Shown: positions 52,465-64,000 of the stretch, one piece after another
Layout of the letters: every line of letters begins with the position of its first letter
Position numbering within the stretch: position 1 is the first letter of the stretch
Assembly: GCF_049977365.1 (NCBI RefSeq)
Contig: NZ_JBNGEN010000003.1
Span: forward strand, 176,450-240,449
From: Brachymonas sp049977365
GTDB taxonomy: Bacteria > Pseudomonadota > Gammaproteobacteria > Burkholderiales > Burkholderiaceae_C
Reading direction: 5' to 3'
Length of the DNA: 64,000 nucleotides
Translations under genes and position numbers: made by a program
Notes under the pieces: model-generated
Told to the model about the DNA's origin: nothing
Database searches by the model: none
Seen by the model: only the letters and a program-made list of their open reading frames with translations

Positions 52465-53507
52465 TTCCAGGGGCGGTGGTAGGCGCCCAGGGTCTGCTGC
52501 TGGCCTTCGGAGACTTCGGCGAGCGCATTCATCCAGGACGAGCGCGGGGTGTAGCGGTGCGGGTTGTCGCGGCAGGCGTCGAGCGCCTCGCGCAGCACGC
52601 GGGTGACTTGCGCCACATAGGCCGGGCTGCGCTGGCGGCCCTCGACCTTGATGGCGCGCACGCCCATAGCCTGCAGCTGCGGCAGGATCGACAGGGTGTT
52701 GAGGCTGGTGGGTTCCTCGATGGCGTAATAGCTGCTGTCGCCGCGCATCTCGCCCACATCGAAGCGGCCCTTGCACAGCGTGGGGTAGCCTGCGCTCTCG
52801 CCGGGGGCGTAGCGGTCGATCAGCACGCCATGGAGCCGGGCTTCCAGCCCCCTGGGCGTTTCCTGCCAGCGCACGGCCTTGGCCGGGGAGCACACGCCGT
52901 GGGTATTGGGGGCCTCGCCGGTGGCATAGGACGACAGCTGGCAGCGCCCTTCAGCCATGACGCACAGGCTGCCGAAGCCGAAGACCTCGATCTCGACCGG
53001 CGTCTTGCCGCACAGCTGCTCCACCTGCGCGAGCGACAGCACCCGGGGCAGCACCGCCCGCGAGATGCCGAACTGCTCATGGTAGAAGTTGATGGCATCG
53101 GCATGGGTGGCCGAGCCCTGCACGGACAGGTGCAGCCGCATCTGCGGATGCGTGCGTGCCGTGTACTGCATCAGGCCGGGATCGGCCATGATGAGGGCGT
53201 CCACGCCCATGTCGGCGGCCCGGTCCACCGCGCTGCGCCAGACATCGACCGAGTCGCTGCGGGCATAGGTGTTGAGCGCCAGCAGCACCTTGCGGCCCTG
53301 CGCGTGGGCGTAGGCCAGGCCGGTCGCAATGGCCTTGTCGTCGAAGTTGAGCCCCGCAAAGTTGCGGGCATTGGTGGCATCGCGGAAGCCGAGGTAGACG
53401 CAGTCGGCCCCGTGGTCCACCGCCTGCCGGAGTGCGGGCAGGCTGCCGGCCGGGCAGACCAGATCCATGCGGCCCGCGCAGGCGTGCTGGGGGGTGGAGG
53501 CAGCCAT
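52461..53507 (-). CDS. ubiU: Oxygen-independent ubiquinone hydroxylation protein UbiU
   Basis: 348 residues, peptidase U32 family. Cysteines 182, 189, 206 and 245 have spacings of 7, 17 and 39, the same as the [4Fe-4S] ligands of E. coli UbiU (169, 176, 193, 232). First gene of the cluster. The leader is about 120 bases from the predicted promoter, and the ribosome binding site (GGAG) is rather far from the ATG. Confidence 0.95.
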   Translation of the reverse strand: MAASTPQHACAGRMDLVCPAGSLPALRQAVDHGADCVYLGFRDATNARNFAGLNFDDKAIATGLAYAHAQGRKVLLALNTYARSDSVDVWRSAVDRAADMGVDALIMADPGLMQYTARTHPQMRLHLSVQGSATHADAINFYHEQFGISRAVLPRVLSLAQVEQLCGKTPVEIEVFGFGSLCVMAEGRCQLSSYATGEAPNTHGVCSPAKAVRWQETPRGLEARLHGVLIDRYAPGESAGYPTLCKGRFDVGEMRGDSSYYAIEEPTSLNTLSILPQLQAMGVRAIKVEGRQRSPAYVAQVTRVLREALDACRDNPHRYTPRSSWMNALAEVSEGQQQTLGAYHRPWK

Positions 53508-53634
53508 GGCTCAGGCCGCTCCAGCCGGGAGGGGGAGAGAGGGGAACAGCGCCCCGCGCCCACAGACGGGCGGTGCGGATATGAACAGGAACGGCATGGC
53601 AGCAGGCCTGGGCCACAGGAGTCGGAAAGGGCGC

Positions 53635-53677
53635 AGTATTGGCCCCCGGGGCCAGTGCCGTCATTGACCGCCGGCAA
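53635..53677 (-). promoter_or_regulatory. FNR/DNR-type promoter of the ubiUVT operon
   Basis: Plus strand TTGACCGCCGGCAA (53664-53677) reads TTGCCGGCGGTCAA on the minus strand, followed 23 bases later by -10 AATACT (53635-53640). Spacing between box centre and -10 is one base longer than in the DUF2249 promoter, and both share the sequence AATACTGCG. Regulator identity (FNR, DNR or similar) is inferred from the half-sites. Confidence 0.62.
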
Positions 53678-53724
53678 GAATCACGCCCCCGTGCCGCGCG
53701 CCGTGCGCCCTGGAACGTGGCGCG

Positions 53725-53745
53725 GGCAGTGCCTCAGGCAGTGCC

Positions 53746-53753
<8 letters not shown>
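53725..53753. repeat. 12-bp tandem repeat at the end of recQ
   Basis: ggcagtgcctca occurs twice with a partial third copy (ggcag). The recQ stop is inside the second copy, so loss or gain of a unit would leave the protein unchanged. Confidence 0.85.
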
Positions 53754-55632
<1,879 letters not shown>

Positions 55633-55711
55633 GGCAGGGGCAGGGCAGGCGCAAGGAGAGGACGGGGCAGCAGGCCAGTGTAGCGCGCAGGCGCTGCGCT
55701 TGCGGAGCCTG

Positions 55712-56539
55712 CTATGGGCGCTGGCGGGCAGCCTCGTAGATCGGCATGAGCCGGGGAATCTGGGCCCGCATGCTCGCCATGCGCTCGGCCGACGAGGGGT
55801 GGGTCGAAAGGAAGCTCGATCCCGTCCCGGCCCCGGCCGCGCGCATCTTGTCCCACAGCGTGAGCGCGGCCGTCGGGTTGTAGCCGGCGCGTGCGGCCAG
55901 TTCGAGGCCGTAGGTGTCGGCCTCGCTCTCCATGCTGCGCGAGAAGGGCAGATCCAGCATCATCTGCTTGGCCATGCCGGCCATCTGCATCGAGGCGTCG
56001 CTCGCGCCCAGCAGGGCCCCGCCGAGCTTCAGGGCCAGATTGCCCGCCGCCTGCTGCGACATCTGCTCGCGCACGTGCTCGCGCAGGGCGTGGGCCATCT
56101 CGTGCCCCATGATGGCGGCGATCTCGTCGTCGGTGAGCTGCAGGCGGTCGATGATGCCGGTATAGAACGTCACCTTGCCCCCCGGCATGACGTGGGCGTT
56201 GAGCTCGTTGCTGCGGATCAGCACCAGCTGCCACGGCCAGCGCGCCGCATCCGGGCGGAAGTGCGCCACCTGCGGCACCATGCGCCGCATGATGCGCACC
56301 ACCCGCGTGTACTGCGGGCCAGACGTGATCAGCGCCCCCTGCGCGCGGGCCTGCGAATTCTGCTGCGAGAACGCCTGCTGCGAAGACTGCAGCACCTGCT
56401 GCTCCGACACCATCATGAACTGCGAGCGGCTGCCGCCCGCCACGCTGCCCTGGGTGGTCGTGACGCAGCCACCGAGCAGGGCCAGACAGGCGGCGGCCGT
56501 GGCGCAGACCGTGCCGAGACGACGGAAAAGAGCGGGCAT
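55712..56539 (-). CDS. M48-family metalloprotease lipoprotein (LoiP/YcaL-like)
   Basis: 275 residues. A signal peptide ending in the lipobox LLGGC (Cys25) predicts a periplasm-facing outer-membrane lipoprotein. The zinc-protease motif HEMAH (145-149) and a downstream ESEADTYGLELAA with the third ligand Glu match M48 (HtpX/Ste24-like, YcaL or LoiP type) proteases. Probably degrades misfolded envelope proteins. Divergent from htpG, with which it may share a stress theme. Confidence 0.9.
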   Translation of the reverse strand: MPALFRRLGTVCATAAACLALLGGCVTTTQGSVAGGSRSQFMMVSEQQVLQSSQQAFSQQNSQARAQGALITSGPQYTRVVRIMRRMVPQVAHFRPDAARWPWQLVLIRSNELNAHVMPGGKVTFYTGIIDRLQLTDDEIAAIMGHEMAHALREHVREQMSQQAAGNLALKLGGALLGASDASMQMAGMAKQMMLDLPFSRSMESEADTYGLELAARAGYNPTAALTLWDKMRAAGAGTGSSFLSTHPSSAERMASMRAQIPRLMPIYEAARQRP

Positions 56540-56682
56540 GGGACAGATCCTTTCAGGGGCAGGGGAAATGGGCAGCACGCGGTCGGCAAGGCATGGGGCA
56601 CCGCAGCCCCAGACTCTGCATGCATCAAAGCGGGCATGGTAAGCCATGCGCCGCAGCTCCCGCCAGAGCCCCCGCCCCCGCG

Positions 56683-56710
56683 CTTGAAAAATCCGGTTTT
56701 GCCCCGATCT
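56683..56710 (+). promoter_or_regulatory. Heat-shock (sigma-32) promoter of htpG
   Basis: CTTGAAA (56683-56689), 12-base spacer, CCCCGATCT (56702-56710), close to the sigma-32 consensus CTTGAAA-N11-16-CCCCATNT with one inserted G. A leader of about 120 bases precedes the ATG. Confidence 0.75.
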
Positions 56711-56835
56711 GCGTTCCTGTTGCCGTTCCGCATCCCGGCGTTCGGGGCCGCAGGCCACCGACCACTGGCCCGGCAGAGCGGCGCTTCCGTCGTTTTCCCT
56801 TCATTCCGTCTCCCGCGAGACACGAGAGTCCACCC

Positions 56836-58893
<2,058 letters not shown>

Positions 58894-59366
58894 CCCCGGT
58901 CCCCAAGCCATTGACCTGCCTCCTGCCTGCTGACAGGCGGCGCGGCGGGTCAGGGCGGAGAGCTGAAAACACAAACCCCGCATGCCCTTTTGGGTGTGCG
59001 GGGTTTTGTGCGTCAAGAAACGACAAACAACAAACGAAAAACAACAAACGCGAACCCTGCGTGCAGGGCCATTCCCCGTGCGCGAGGGCACCACCACGGC
59101 TCTCAGGCCCGGAACACTTCCTAGGCCCTGTTTTTGTCCCGCTTTTCTTTCATCGCCTGCCAGTTCGGCATGGAGCGATCCAGGGGCCGGAAGAACTTGG
59201 GGCTGTGGTTGTGGTGCCGCAGGTGGCACAGCTTACGTGTCGCATCCCGGACGATGGCATGGACTCCAAACGCCATTTCCTGCTCATGGGGCGGGGCGTC
59301 ATGTCAAGAAGCATCGTCGTCGAGCTGCATCGCATGCTCCTGCTGTCGCTTTGCAGTCCTCAAATA
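58894..59366. other. Gap between htpG and the second island
   Basis: About 470 bases. It begins with the htpG terminator (58973-59008), then an A/C-rich stretch with two copies of acaacaaacg near 59025-59050. The rest has short open frames only; no gene was recognised. It marks the change from core chromosome to accessory DNA. Confidence 0.5.
58973..59008 (+). terminator. Rho-independent terminator after htpG
   Basis: A 10-bp stem (aaaccccgca / tgcggggttt) with a structured loop containing ccc...ggg, followed by TTTTG. It lies 80 bases after the htpG stop. Confidence 0.8.
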
Positions 59367-59384
59367 AACCAACTTGGTTATAGT
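59367..59384 (+). promoter_or_regulatory. Operator-like palindrome and -10 element upstream of mqsR
   Basis: AACCAA-C-TTGGTT (59367-59379) is a 13-base palindrome similar in kind to the AACCT...AGGTT sites bound by MqsA. TATAGT (59379-59384) partly overlaps it and lies 7 bases before the ATG at 59391, so the mRNA may begin at or next to that ATG (leaderless). No good -35 was found. Confidence 0.55.
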
Positions 59385-59694
59385 CGACTCATGGAAAAAA
59401 GCACATCCCCACTGCAAGCTGTCGCTGGTGCAGGGCATGGTCGAACGTGGCCAGGTTCGAGCCACGGCCACGGCCTTCAGTGGTGCGCGTGAGCTGGGCA
59501 TCAACGACCTGGCAGGGATGTGTGCCGTGGTCATGTCTCTGACAACTGCCAATTTCTACAAGAGCATGACGACCTACGCTGACCACCAGATCTGGCAGGA
59601 CGTGTACCGTGCAAAGACCACGGGCGGCGACGAGGTCTACCTCAAGCTGACGGTGATCGACGATGTTCTGATTGTTTCTTTCAAGGAGTTGTGA
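59374..59694 (+). CDS. mqsR: MqsR-family toxin with a disturbed start
   Basis: The frame (TTG at 59374) reads into PHCKLSLVQGMVERG and on to KLTVIDDVLIVSFKEL, clearly an MqsR-family mRNA interferase with FYKSMTTYADH and IWQDVYR. The family normally begins MEKxTPH. Here the ATG at 59391 gives MEKST in one frame while PHCKL is in the next: one extra base between 59395 and 59406 (for example T59406 or one A of the A6 tract) separates them. Removing it restores MEKSTPHCKL. Translation may instead start at the TTG. Upstream of mqsA, whose product neutralises the toxin. Confidence 0.8.
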   Translation: MVIVDSWKKAHPHCKLSLVQGMVERGQVRATATAFSGARELGINDLAGMCAVVMSLTTANFYKSMTTYADHQIWQDVYRAKTTGGDEVYLKLTVIDDVLIVSFKEL

Positions 59695-59696
59695 CC

Positions 59697-60098
59697 ATGA
59701 AATGCCCTGGCTGTGGAGCGGCTGAACTGATCCACGACACCCGCGATATGCCCTACGTCTACAAGGGTGAACACACCACCATCCCAGAAGTCGCGGGCGA
59801 CTTTTGTCCTGCTTGTGGCGAGGTGGTTCTGAACCGTGAGCATGGCGACCGCTACAGCGACCTGATCGGCGCGTTTCAGCGCCAAGTCAATGCGGCCTAT
59901 GTGGACCCAGCCTACATTGCCAAAGTGCGCAAGAAGTTCAACCTTGACCAGCGTGAAGCGGCAGAGATTTTTGGTGGTGGGGTGAATGCCTTTTCTCGCT
60001 ATGAGAACGGCAAGACCAAGCCGCCGCTGGCCTTGGTCAAATTGCTGAAGGTGCTGGATCGGCATCCCGATTTGTTGAACGAAATCCGAATAGCCTGA
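59697..60098 (+). CDS. mqsA: MqsA-family antitoxin
   Basis: 133 residues. The N-terminal zinc-binding domain has two CxxC pairs (Cys3, Cys6, Cys37, Cys40). The C-terminal XRE-type helix-turn-helix (about 70-130: FNLDQREAAEIFGGGVNAFSRYENG) binds DNA. It inhibits MqsR and represses the mqsRA promoter. It starts 2 bases after the mqsR stop; a GTG at 59691 is an alternative. Confidence 0.93.
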   Translation: MKCPGCGAAELIHDTRDMPYVYKGEHTTIPEVAGDFCPACGEVVLNREHGDRYSDLIGAFQRQVNAAYVDPAYIAKVRKKFNLDQREAAEIFGGGVNAFSRYENGKTKPPLALVKLLKVLDRHPDLLNEIRIA

Positions 60099-60225
60099 GA
60101 AAAAGTGGCGCCGAAAATCTGAACAGGTGAGATAAAGCAGACTCCGGGCAAACTGTCTGGTTTGATGAAGCCGGAGGAAAAGAGTTTTGCGATGAACAAG
60201 AAGTGGGCTGCAGCGAAGGCATACG

Positions 60226-60920
60226 ATGAAAAAGTTCGCAAAGTTTTCGCCTGAAGTTCGCGAGCGTGCCGTGCGCATGGTGCTGGGGCACCGCGCAGAA
60301 CACCCATTCGCAATGGGCGGCCAGCGCGTTTTTTGCCCAGGCGGAGTTCGAACGCCGCATCAAGTCTTGAAGACCTTCGTCGACCAGCGCCGTCAGCGGT
60401 TTGGGGTCGAGTCGATCTGCCGTGTCTTGCAGATCGCCCCAATCAGCTGTGGATCTCGGACTTTACCTATGTCTCGACCTGGCAGGGCTGGGGCTATGTG
60501 GCCTTCGGCATCGACGTGTTCAGCCGTCGCATCGTAGGTTGGCTCCAGAGCAGTTCCATGCACACGGACTTCGTGCTCGACGCGCTGGAACAGGCTTTGT
60601 ACGACCGCAAGCACTCCGAGGAGAATGGCCTGATCCATTATTTCGAAAGGGACTCGCAATACTTGTCGATTTACTGACTTAGACTATCAACGGCTTGTAC
60701 AAAGCGGAGTGATCCACCGCCGTGATCCGGGAAAGGCCAAACAGGACGTCGAGCTGGCGAGGTTGGAATGGGTCTCCTGGTTCAATCACCATCGATTGAT
60801 GGGGCCACTGGGCAATGTCCCGCCTGCCGAGTTCGAGGCAAAATATCATCAACAACGCGCTGGTCAGGCCCTGACTGTCTGACTTCAACCAACTGGCCTC
60901 TGCGAACCCGGGGCGGTTCA
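60226..60920 (+). mobile_element. Decayed IS3-family element (IS51-like) with internal deletions
   Basis: Fragments in more than one frame: MKKFAKFSPEVRERAVRMVL (OrfA start), HSQWAA and AFFAQAEFERRIK in another frame, then LKTFVDQRRQRFGVESICRVL, LWISDFTYVSTWQGWGYVAFG and a final NHHRLMGPLGNVPPAEFEAKY, all typical of IS3 OrfA/OrfB. Several parts are deleted and no full transposase remains. The right terminal repeat is recognisable at 60898-60920, reading TGAACCGCCCCGGGTTCGC on the minus strand. The left repeat was not found. Confidence 0.85.
60898..60920. repeat. Right inverted repeat of the IS3-family remnant
   Basis: ctctgcgaacccggggcggttca; the complement begins TGAACCGCCCCGGG, the common end of many IS3-family elements. 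The next operon begins 34 bases beyond it. Confidence 0.75.
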
Positions 60921-60953
60921 ATTAGACCGGCAGCAATGGAGCATGGAGGAACT

Positions 60954-61946
60954 GTGGCAGAAACCAAGAACATTGACGAAATAGCAGGCCGTTTGTCGAA
61001 GGACATCTTCAAGTACTTTTTATGGGACATGCACCCGAAGACCGATGACAATTTCGAGTGCTCTAACGAGAAACATGTTGGTGCGGGTGGACAGCCGAAG
61101 GCGACACATCCGGGCGATGTGGTCTTCCACTACCGTGACCCGTATCTTGGAAAGACGGTGTACCTGCATACAGATTTGAAGAGCTACGCGCAGGACACGA
61201 TCACATCAACAAGATTGCGCGGGGCCTTCAAGTCTCTCTGCATGACCATTGACTGTGCTCGATGCTCGGACTCTTGGAGAGCCAAGTATTCCGTTGATGA
61301 GGGCGAGGCCCATGAGGTCCGTGGGTTACTGTTCGTCCACAACCATGACAACGGCTATGACAAGCCGTTCTACGACGCCGTCGACAAGATTAATCTGCAA
61401 GCGCTGCCGGTTGCTCCTGGAACGCAGTTGCACTACCTTGGTCCTCAAGATATTCAGCGGCTCTACAGCATAGCGAACGACATCATGCGTCTAAGATGCG
61501 AGGAAGAGTTACCGAGCACGTACACCTTCTATTACCCGGACCTTGTGATGACGCGCCGACAAGGCGACGTTTGGAATCAATCTGCGACCGTTGAAACGTT
61601 GACGGCACCGTACATCATCATCAAACATGACGCCCCTGCGGGGAAGTCGGCAGGCTACGTCATCTACTACAACGCGTCTGCAACCACCCCTGAAGAGTTT
61701 GAGTATTTTCTAGATAGCCTGTCCAGATTTCAAATGCTGGAGTCAGGTGAGCGGATTTTGCTGCGCACCACTCACCCAGACGCGCCGAACGACCTTAAGT
61801 CAATCTTTCTCATGGCGCAGAAGAAATACGTTAAGGCCTGGGGCTTCGATCCAAAACGCGAGGCGATCTTGAGTCAGATCCAGATCGAGCGGGTCACAAA
61901 CGTCACCAGTACCTATAACCCAGGAGATATGGGGTGGCGGGAATGA
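60954..61946 (+). CDS. Unknown-system protein A: predicted PD-(D/E)XK-like nuclease
   Basis: 330 residues from the GTG at 60954, which has GGAGGA 3 bases before it; an ATG at 60936 is an alternative. After a short helical start (about 5-25) comes a segment with Asp55 in HPGDVVFHYRDP and, after two beta strands, Asp74-x-Lys76 in YLHTDLKSY: the D...(D/E)xK pattern of PD-(D/E)XK nucleases. The rest (LRGAFKSLCMTIDCAR, RGLLFVHNHDN, YYPDLVMTRRQGDVW) is soluble and not recognised. First of three genes with 4-base overlaps. The GAPS4a family of anti-phage nucleases is one comparison to make; similarity was not verified. Confidence 0.7.
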   Translation: MAETKNIDEIAGRLSKDIFKYFLWDMHPKTDDNFECSNEKHVGAGGQPKATHPGDVVFHYRDPYLGKTVYLHTDLKSYAQDTITSTRLRGAFKSLCMTIDCARCSDSWRAKYSVDEGEAHEVRGLLFVHNHDNGYDKPFYDAVDKINLQALPVAPGTQLHYLGPQDIQRLYSIANDIMRLRCEEELPSTYTFYYPDLVMTRRQGDVWNQSATVETLTAPYIIIKHDAPAGKSAGYVIYYNASATTPEEFEYFLDSLSRFQMLESGERILLRTTHPDAPNDLKSIFLMAQKKYVKAWGFDPKREAILSQIQIERVTNVTSTYNPGDMGWRE

Positions 61947-63049
61947 AAAAAAGAGCACACGGTCCCTCACTTTACTATGCGAGCGATAAGAACATTTTTG
62001 ACGCGCTGAATCAGCACAAGGTGGATATGCCGACTGTGGTGAAACTGTTTCAGCGTCGGAATATCGTGGTGAGCACTAAGACACCAAGAGATGATCTGGC
62101 CAAATACTTTTCCACGTTGACACACGACTACTACGACCACAAAGATATCGCTGCCAAGCTGGGAGTGGCAGTAAGGCGGGAGCGCACTACTTCGATGGAT
62201 GTGTCGGGGGTTAGCGATACCGATGAACTGCAAGGCGTCATGGAACAGTTGAAGAAGGAGTTGGAAGCGAGCGGCGACACGGTCCAGGTTTCACGCGATG
62301 GCGACAACATCAGCTTTCGCATACAGTACTCGGAGGTTGACTACAAACGCAGCGAGTTCTCCCAAGTCCAAGTCCGAGACGGCACCATCGAGTTCGTCAA
62401 GTCAGCGACAGGCTACGTCGTGCGCAACACCCAGAACGACTACCTCACCGGAGTAAGAGAAACCTTGCTTGCCAAGGTGGAAAAGGAGGCATCTACGCCA
62501 CTGACTAAAGTTGTGGTCGCCTTGTTTGACATTCCTTCGGCAAAGCTGCGGTCCAAGTTCTTCAATGAACTGGCGCGCTCATTGCCTAACTTCGACCGGC
62601 GCGATGTGACGGATGTGTATGTGTTCAAAGCTAAGCCCGAGACGGATGATGATGAAGATGCAGATGATGCCGACGACGATGGTTCGGAGAGCCACGTTGA
62701 AAGGGTCTTTCTTCGCGGCAGCGGCGTGAGTCGGTCTGAGATCTTGAATGAGTTGCTGGATGAGGAGAACTACTACATCGTCAAGATGGGATGGACCGCG
62801 ACCGAAAGGTTCGGGGATGGCAACGTGTACGACGTCGAGGCCGGGTTTGCTGATCCCAAAGACTGCAACGGATTCTCGTTCATCTTGAGCGGCGTTTTCC
62901 CATTGGAAGACGGCAAAGTCTCGACGAAGCGGCGACCTCCGTACAAGCACGAGATTGACGCACTGTCGCGCGTGATCGAGTCTAAGGCCAGAGACCTTGT
63001 GGCAGAGCTACGGTCGGAATATCTTGCTGCGGACACTGGGAGCGAATGA
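61943..63049 (+). CDS. Unknown-system protein B
   Basis: 368 residues, soluble. Starts MKKRAHGPSLYYASDKNIFDA; no family recognised. An N-terminal helical part (about 1-120), a middle beta-rich part, and a strongly acidic stretch at about 232-247 (KPETDDDEDADDADDD) that could be a flexible linker or nucleic-acid mimic. The ATG overlaps the stop of protein A by 4 bases (ATGA) and its stop overlaps the start of protein C by 4 bases, so the three are translated together. By eye, base composition is clearly less GC-rich than the core genes. Confidence 0.7.
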   Translation: MKKRAHGPSLYYASDKNIFDALNQHKVDMPTVVKLFQRRNIVVSTKTPRDDLAKYFSTLTHDYYDHKDIAAKLGVAVRRERTTSMDVSGVSDTDELQGVMEQLKKELEASGDTVQVSRDGDNISFRIQYSEVDYKRSEFSQVQVRDGTIEFVKSATGYVVRNTQNDYLTGVRETLLAKVEKEASTPLTKVVVALFDIPSAKLRSKFFNELARSLPNFDRRDVTDVYVFKAKPETDDDEDADDADDDGSESHVERVFLRGSGVSRSEILNELLDEENYYIVKMGWTATERFGDGNVYDVEAGFADPKDCNGFSFILSGVFPLEDGKVSTKRRPPYKHEIDALSRVIESKARDLVAELRSEYLAADTGSE

Positions 63050-63729
63050 TGCAAACCAGGTACAGGTGGTTTCGGATACAGCTTCCTGCTCGGTCCCGAG
63101 ACTTGGCAACACTTGTGGCTACGCGCTCGTTCGATTCGACTTCGATGTCTGGCTTCGCTCGTCTCTCGAGCGGTGTAGGCGGACCTTCGTACCGATTTCT
63201 ATGGCGGTCGCGCGTAGTCGTTACGCGACTAGATGCCGAAGGCGTTCCTACCTATGAGCAGATCGACAGCGTCAGTTTTACAGACTTTGCGCTGGTTGCG
63301 GTTGCAGATCTAACTTTTCTACGCGTTGAGAATCCTGGTCGGAGTGTTCGCGATCTGCTCAATGCGCTTGAGACCTTGGTCGGCATGGGCTTTACGGTGA
63401 AGCCGGTCATATTTGACAAAGGCCGGCCTTCCACAGTGTTCCGTTCAGTTGATGCCTTAAAGCTCGTAGGCTTGAAAGTCGTCGGTGCCGTGATGGCAGA
63501 CGATCTGGTTGCACGGATGGAGTTTGTCTCCAAAGAGGGGATGGTAGTTGAGAACATGACATTTCTTAACGACTTAAAGTACAAGGTTGAGCACGCCGTG
63601 TTCGAGGTTCTCCTAGGCGGGTTGAAAGGAAAAATTGCTTTTGCTGCCAATGGAACTGTGAAGATTAGCGGTCAACTCGCACCGAAGCTCGTGGGCCTGG
63701 TGGAACAAGACCTGCACTTATTTGTATGA
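63046..63729 (+). CDS. Unknown-system protein C
   Basis: 227 residues from the ATG at 63046 (a second ATG follows at 63049). Basic N-terminus (MMQTRYRWFRIQLPARSRD), then a mixed alpha/beta protein ending GTVKISGQLAPKLVGLVEQ and DLHLFV. No membrane helix, no recognised motif. Last gene of the three-gene run. Function unknown; the arrangement suggests a partner or effector of the nuclease-like protein A. Confidence 0.65.
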   Translation: MMQTRYRWFRIQLPARSRDLATLVATRSFDSTSMSGFARLSSGVGGPSYRFLWRSRVVVTRLDAEGVPTYEQIDSVSFTDFALVAVADLTFLRVENPGRSVRDLLNALETLVGMGFTVKPVIFDKGRPSTVFRSVDALKLVGLKVVGAVMADDLVARMEFVSKEGMVVENMTFLNDLKYKVEHAVFEVLLGGLKGKIAFAANGTVKISGQLAPKLVGLVEQDLHLFV

Positions 63730-64000
63730 AAAACGCGTCCGACAGAGATGCATTGTGCAAAGCTCCGCCTCTCTTCGCACTCAGCTGCAACGCTTGTCAT
63801 GTTGCTGCGCTCGTAGCGTGCTTCGATCATCGCTGTCGCGGACGGCGAGTACTCGGTCTTGACAGTGAAGCAGTCGCAAACGCCAGCATGCGCCGAACGA
63901 CCGCTGAACCCTCCTGTAAATCTAGAAGGCTCCAATGTCTGAGAACGTGTTCACAATCTTTTGAGCAAAAGAGCCAAGAACGCCAAGTGAACGAACTGCA
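63730..64000. other. Right-edge intergenic DNA, possible insertion-sequence boundary
   Basis: About 270 bases without a convincing gene. The last 65 bases contain gagaacgtgttcacaatc, with the small palindrome gaacgtgttc, which resembles sequences seen just outside transposase genes. Too little is visible to name an element. Confidence 0.3.

Noticed and set aside
59025..59050. acaacaaacg repeats as a CRISPR or attachment site
   Set aside because: Only two short copies, no spacers and no cas or integrase genes nearby.

Overview
The window looks like a chromosome segment of a high-GC betaproteobacterium of the order Burkholderiales (Comamonadaceae- or Alcaligenaceae-like). This rests on protein resemblance and on the rpmH-rnpA-yidD-yidC block lying divergent from dnaA. 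No rRNA, tRNA or CRISPR array was seen, so the genus is left open.

Layout. 1-5.6 kb is an accessory island on the minus strand: a type I restriction-modification operon (hsdM, hsdS, a RhuM-family gene, hsdR running off the left edge), preceded by a truncated small gene and an IS3-family remnant. 6-59 kb is a dense, mostly housekeeping and respiratory chromosome: arsC/LysR, a Kef-type antiporter, apt, ahpF and ahpC with an OxyR-type operator, a sigma-54 activator divergent from cydP-cydA-cydB-cydX-ybgE, gshB, an MFS carrier, tgt/queA, a DUF389 protein with a Na+/H+ antiporter, ppk2, a succinate-semialdehyde dehydrogenase, moaA-narX-narL, lpxO, gshA, dnaA, rpmH-rnpA-yidD-yidC, RNase Z, an RluF-like synthase, a DUF2249 protein, a nitronate monooxygenase, the oxygen-independent ubiquinone cluster ubiU-ubiV-ubiT-(DGC protein)-ubiX-ubiD, recQ, an M48 lipoprotein protease and htpG. 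59-64 kb is a second accessory region of lower GC: mqsRA with a disturbed mqsR start, a decayed IS3-family element, and a tightly coupled three-gene operon of unknown function whose first protein has a PD-(D/E)XK-nuclease-like core.

How it fits together. Many core genes point to life at low or changing oxygen: high-affinity bd oxidase, nitrate-sensing NarX/NarL with molybdenum-cofactor MoaA, and ubiquinone synthesis without O2. Two promoters, upstream of ubiU and of the DUF2249 gene, carry the same FNR/DNR-like box and the same -10 sequence at nearly the same spacing, which suggests one anaerobic regulon. The bd-oxidase operon has its own candidate sigma-54 promoter and an upstream palindrome next to the divergent activator gene. 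The two edges are defence/mobile DNA; the best candidate for an undescribed system is the three-gene operon at 60954-63729.
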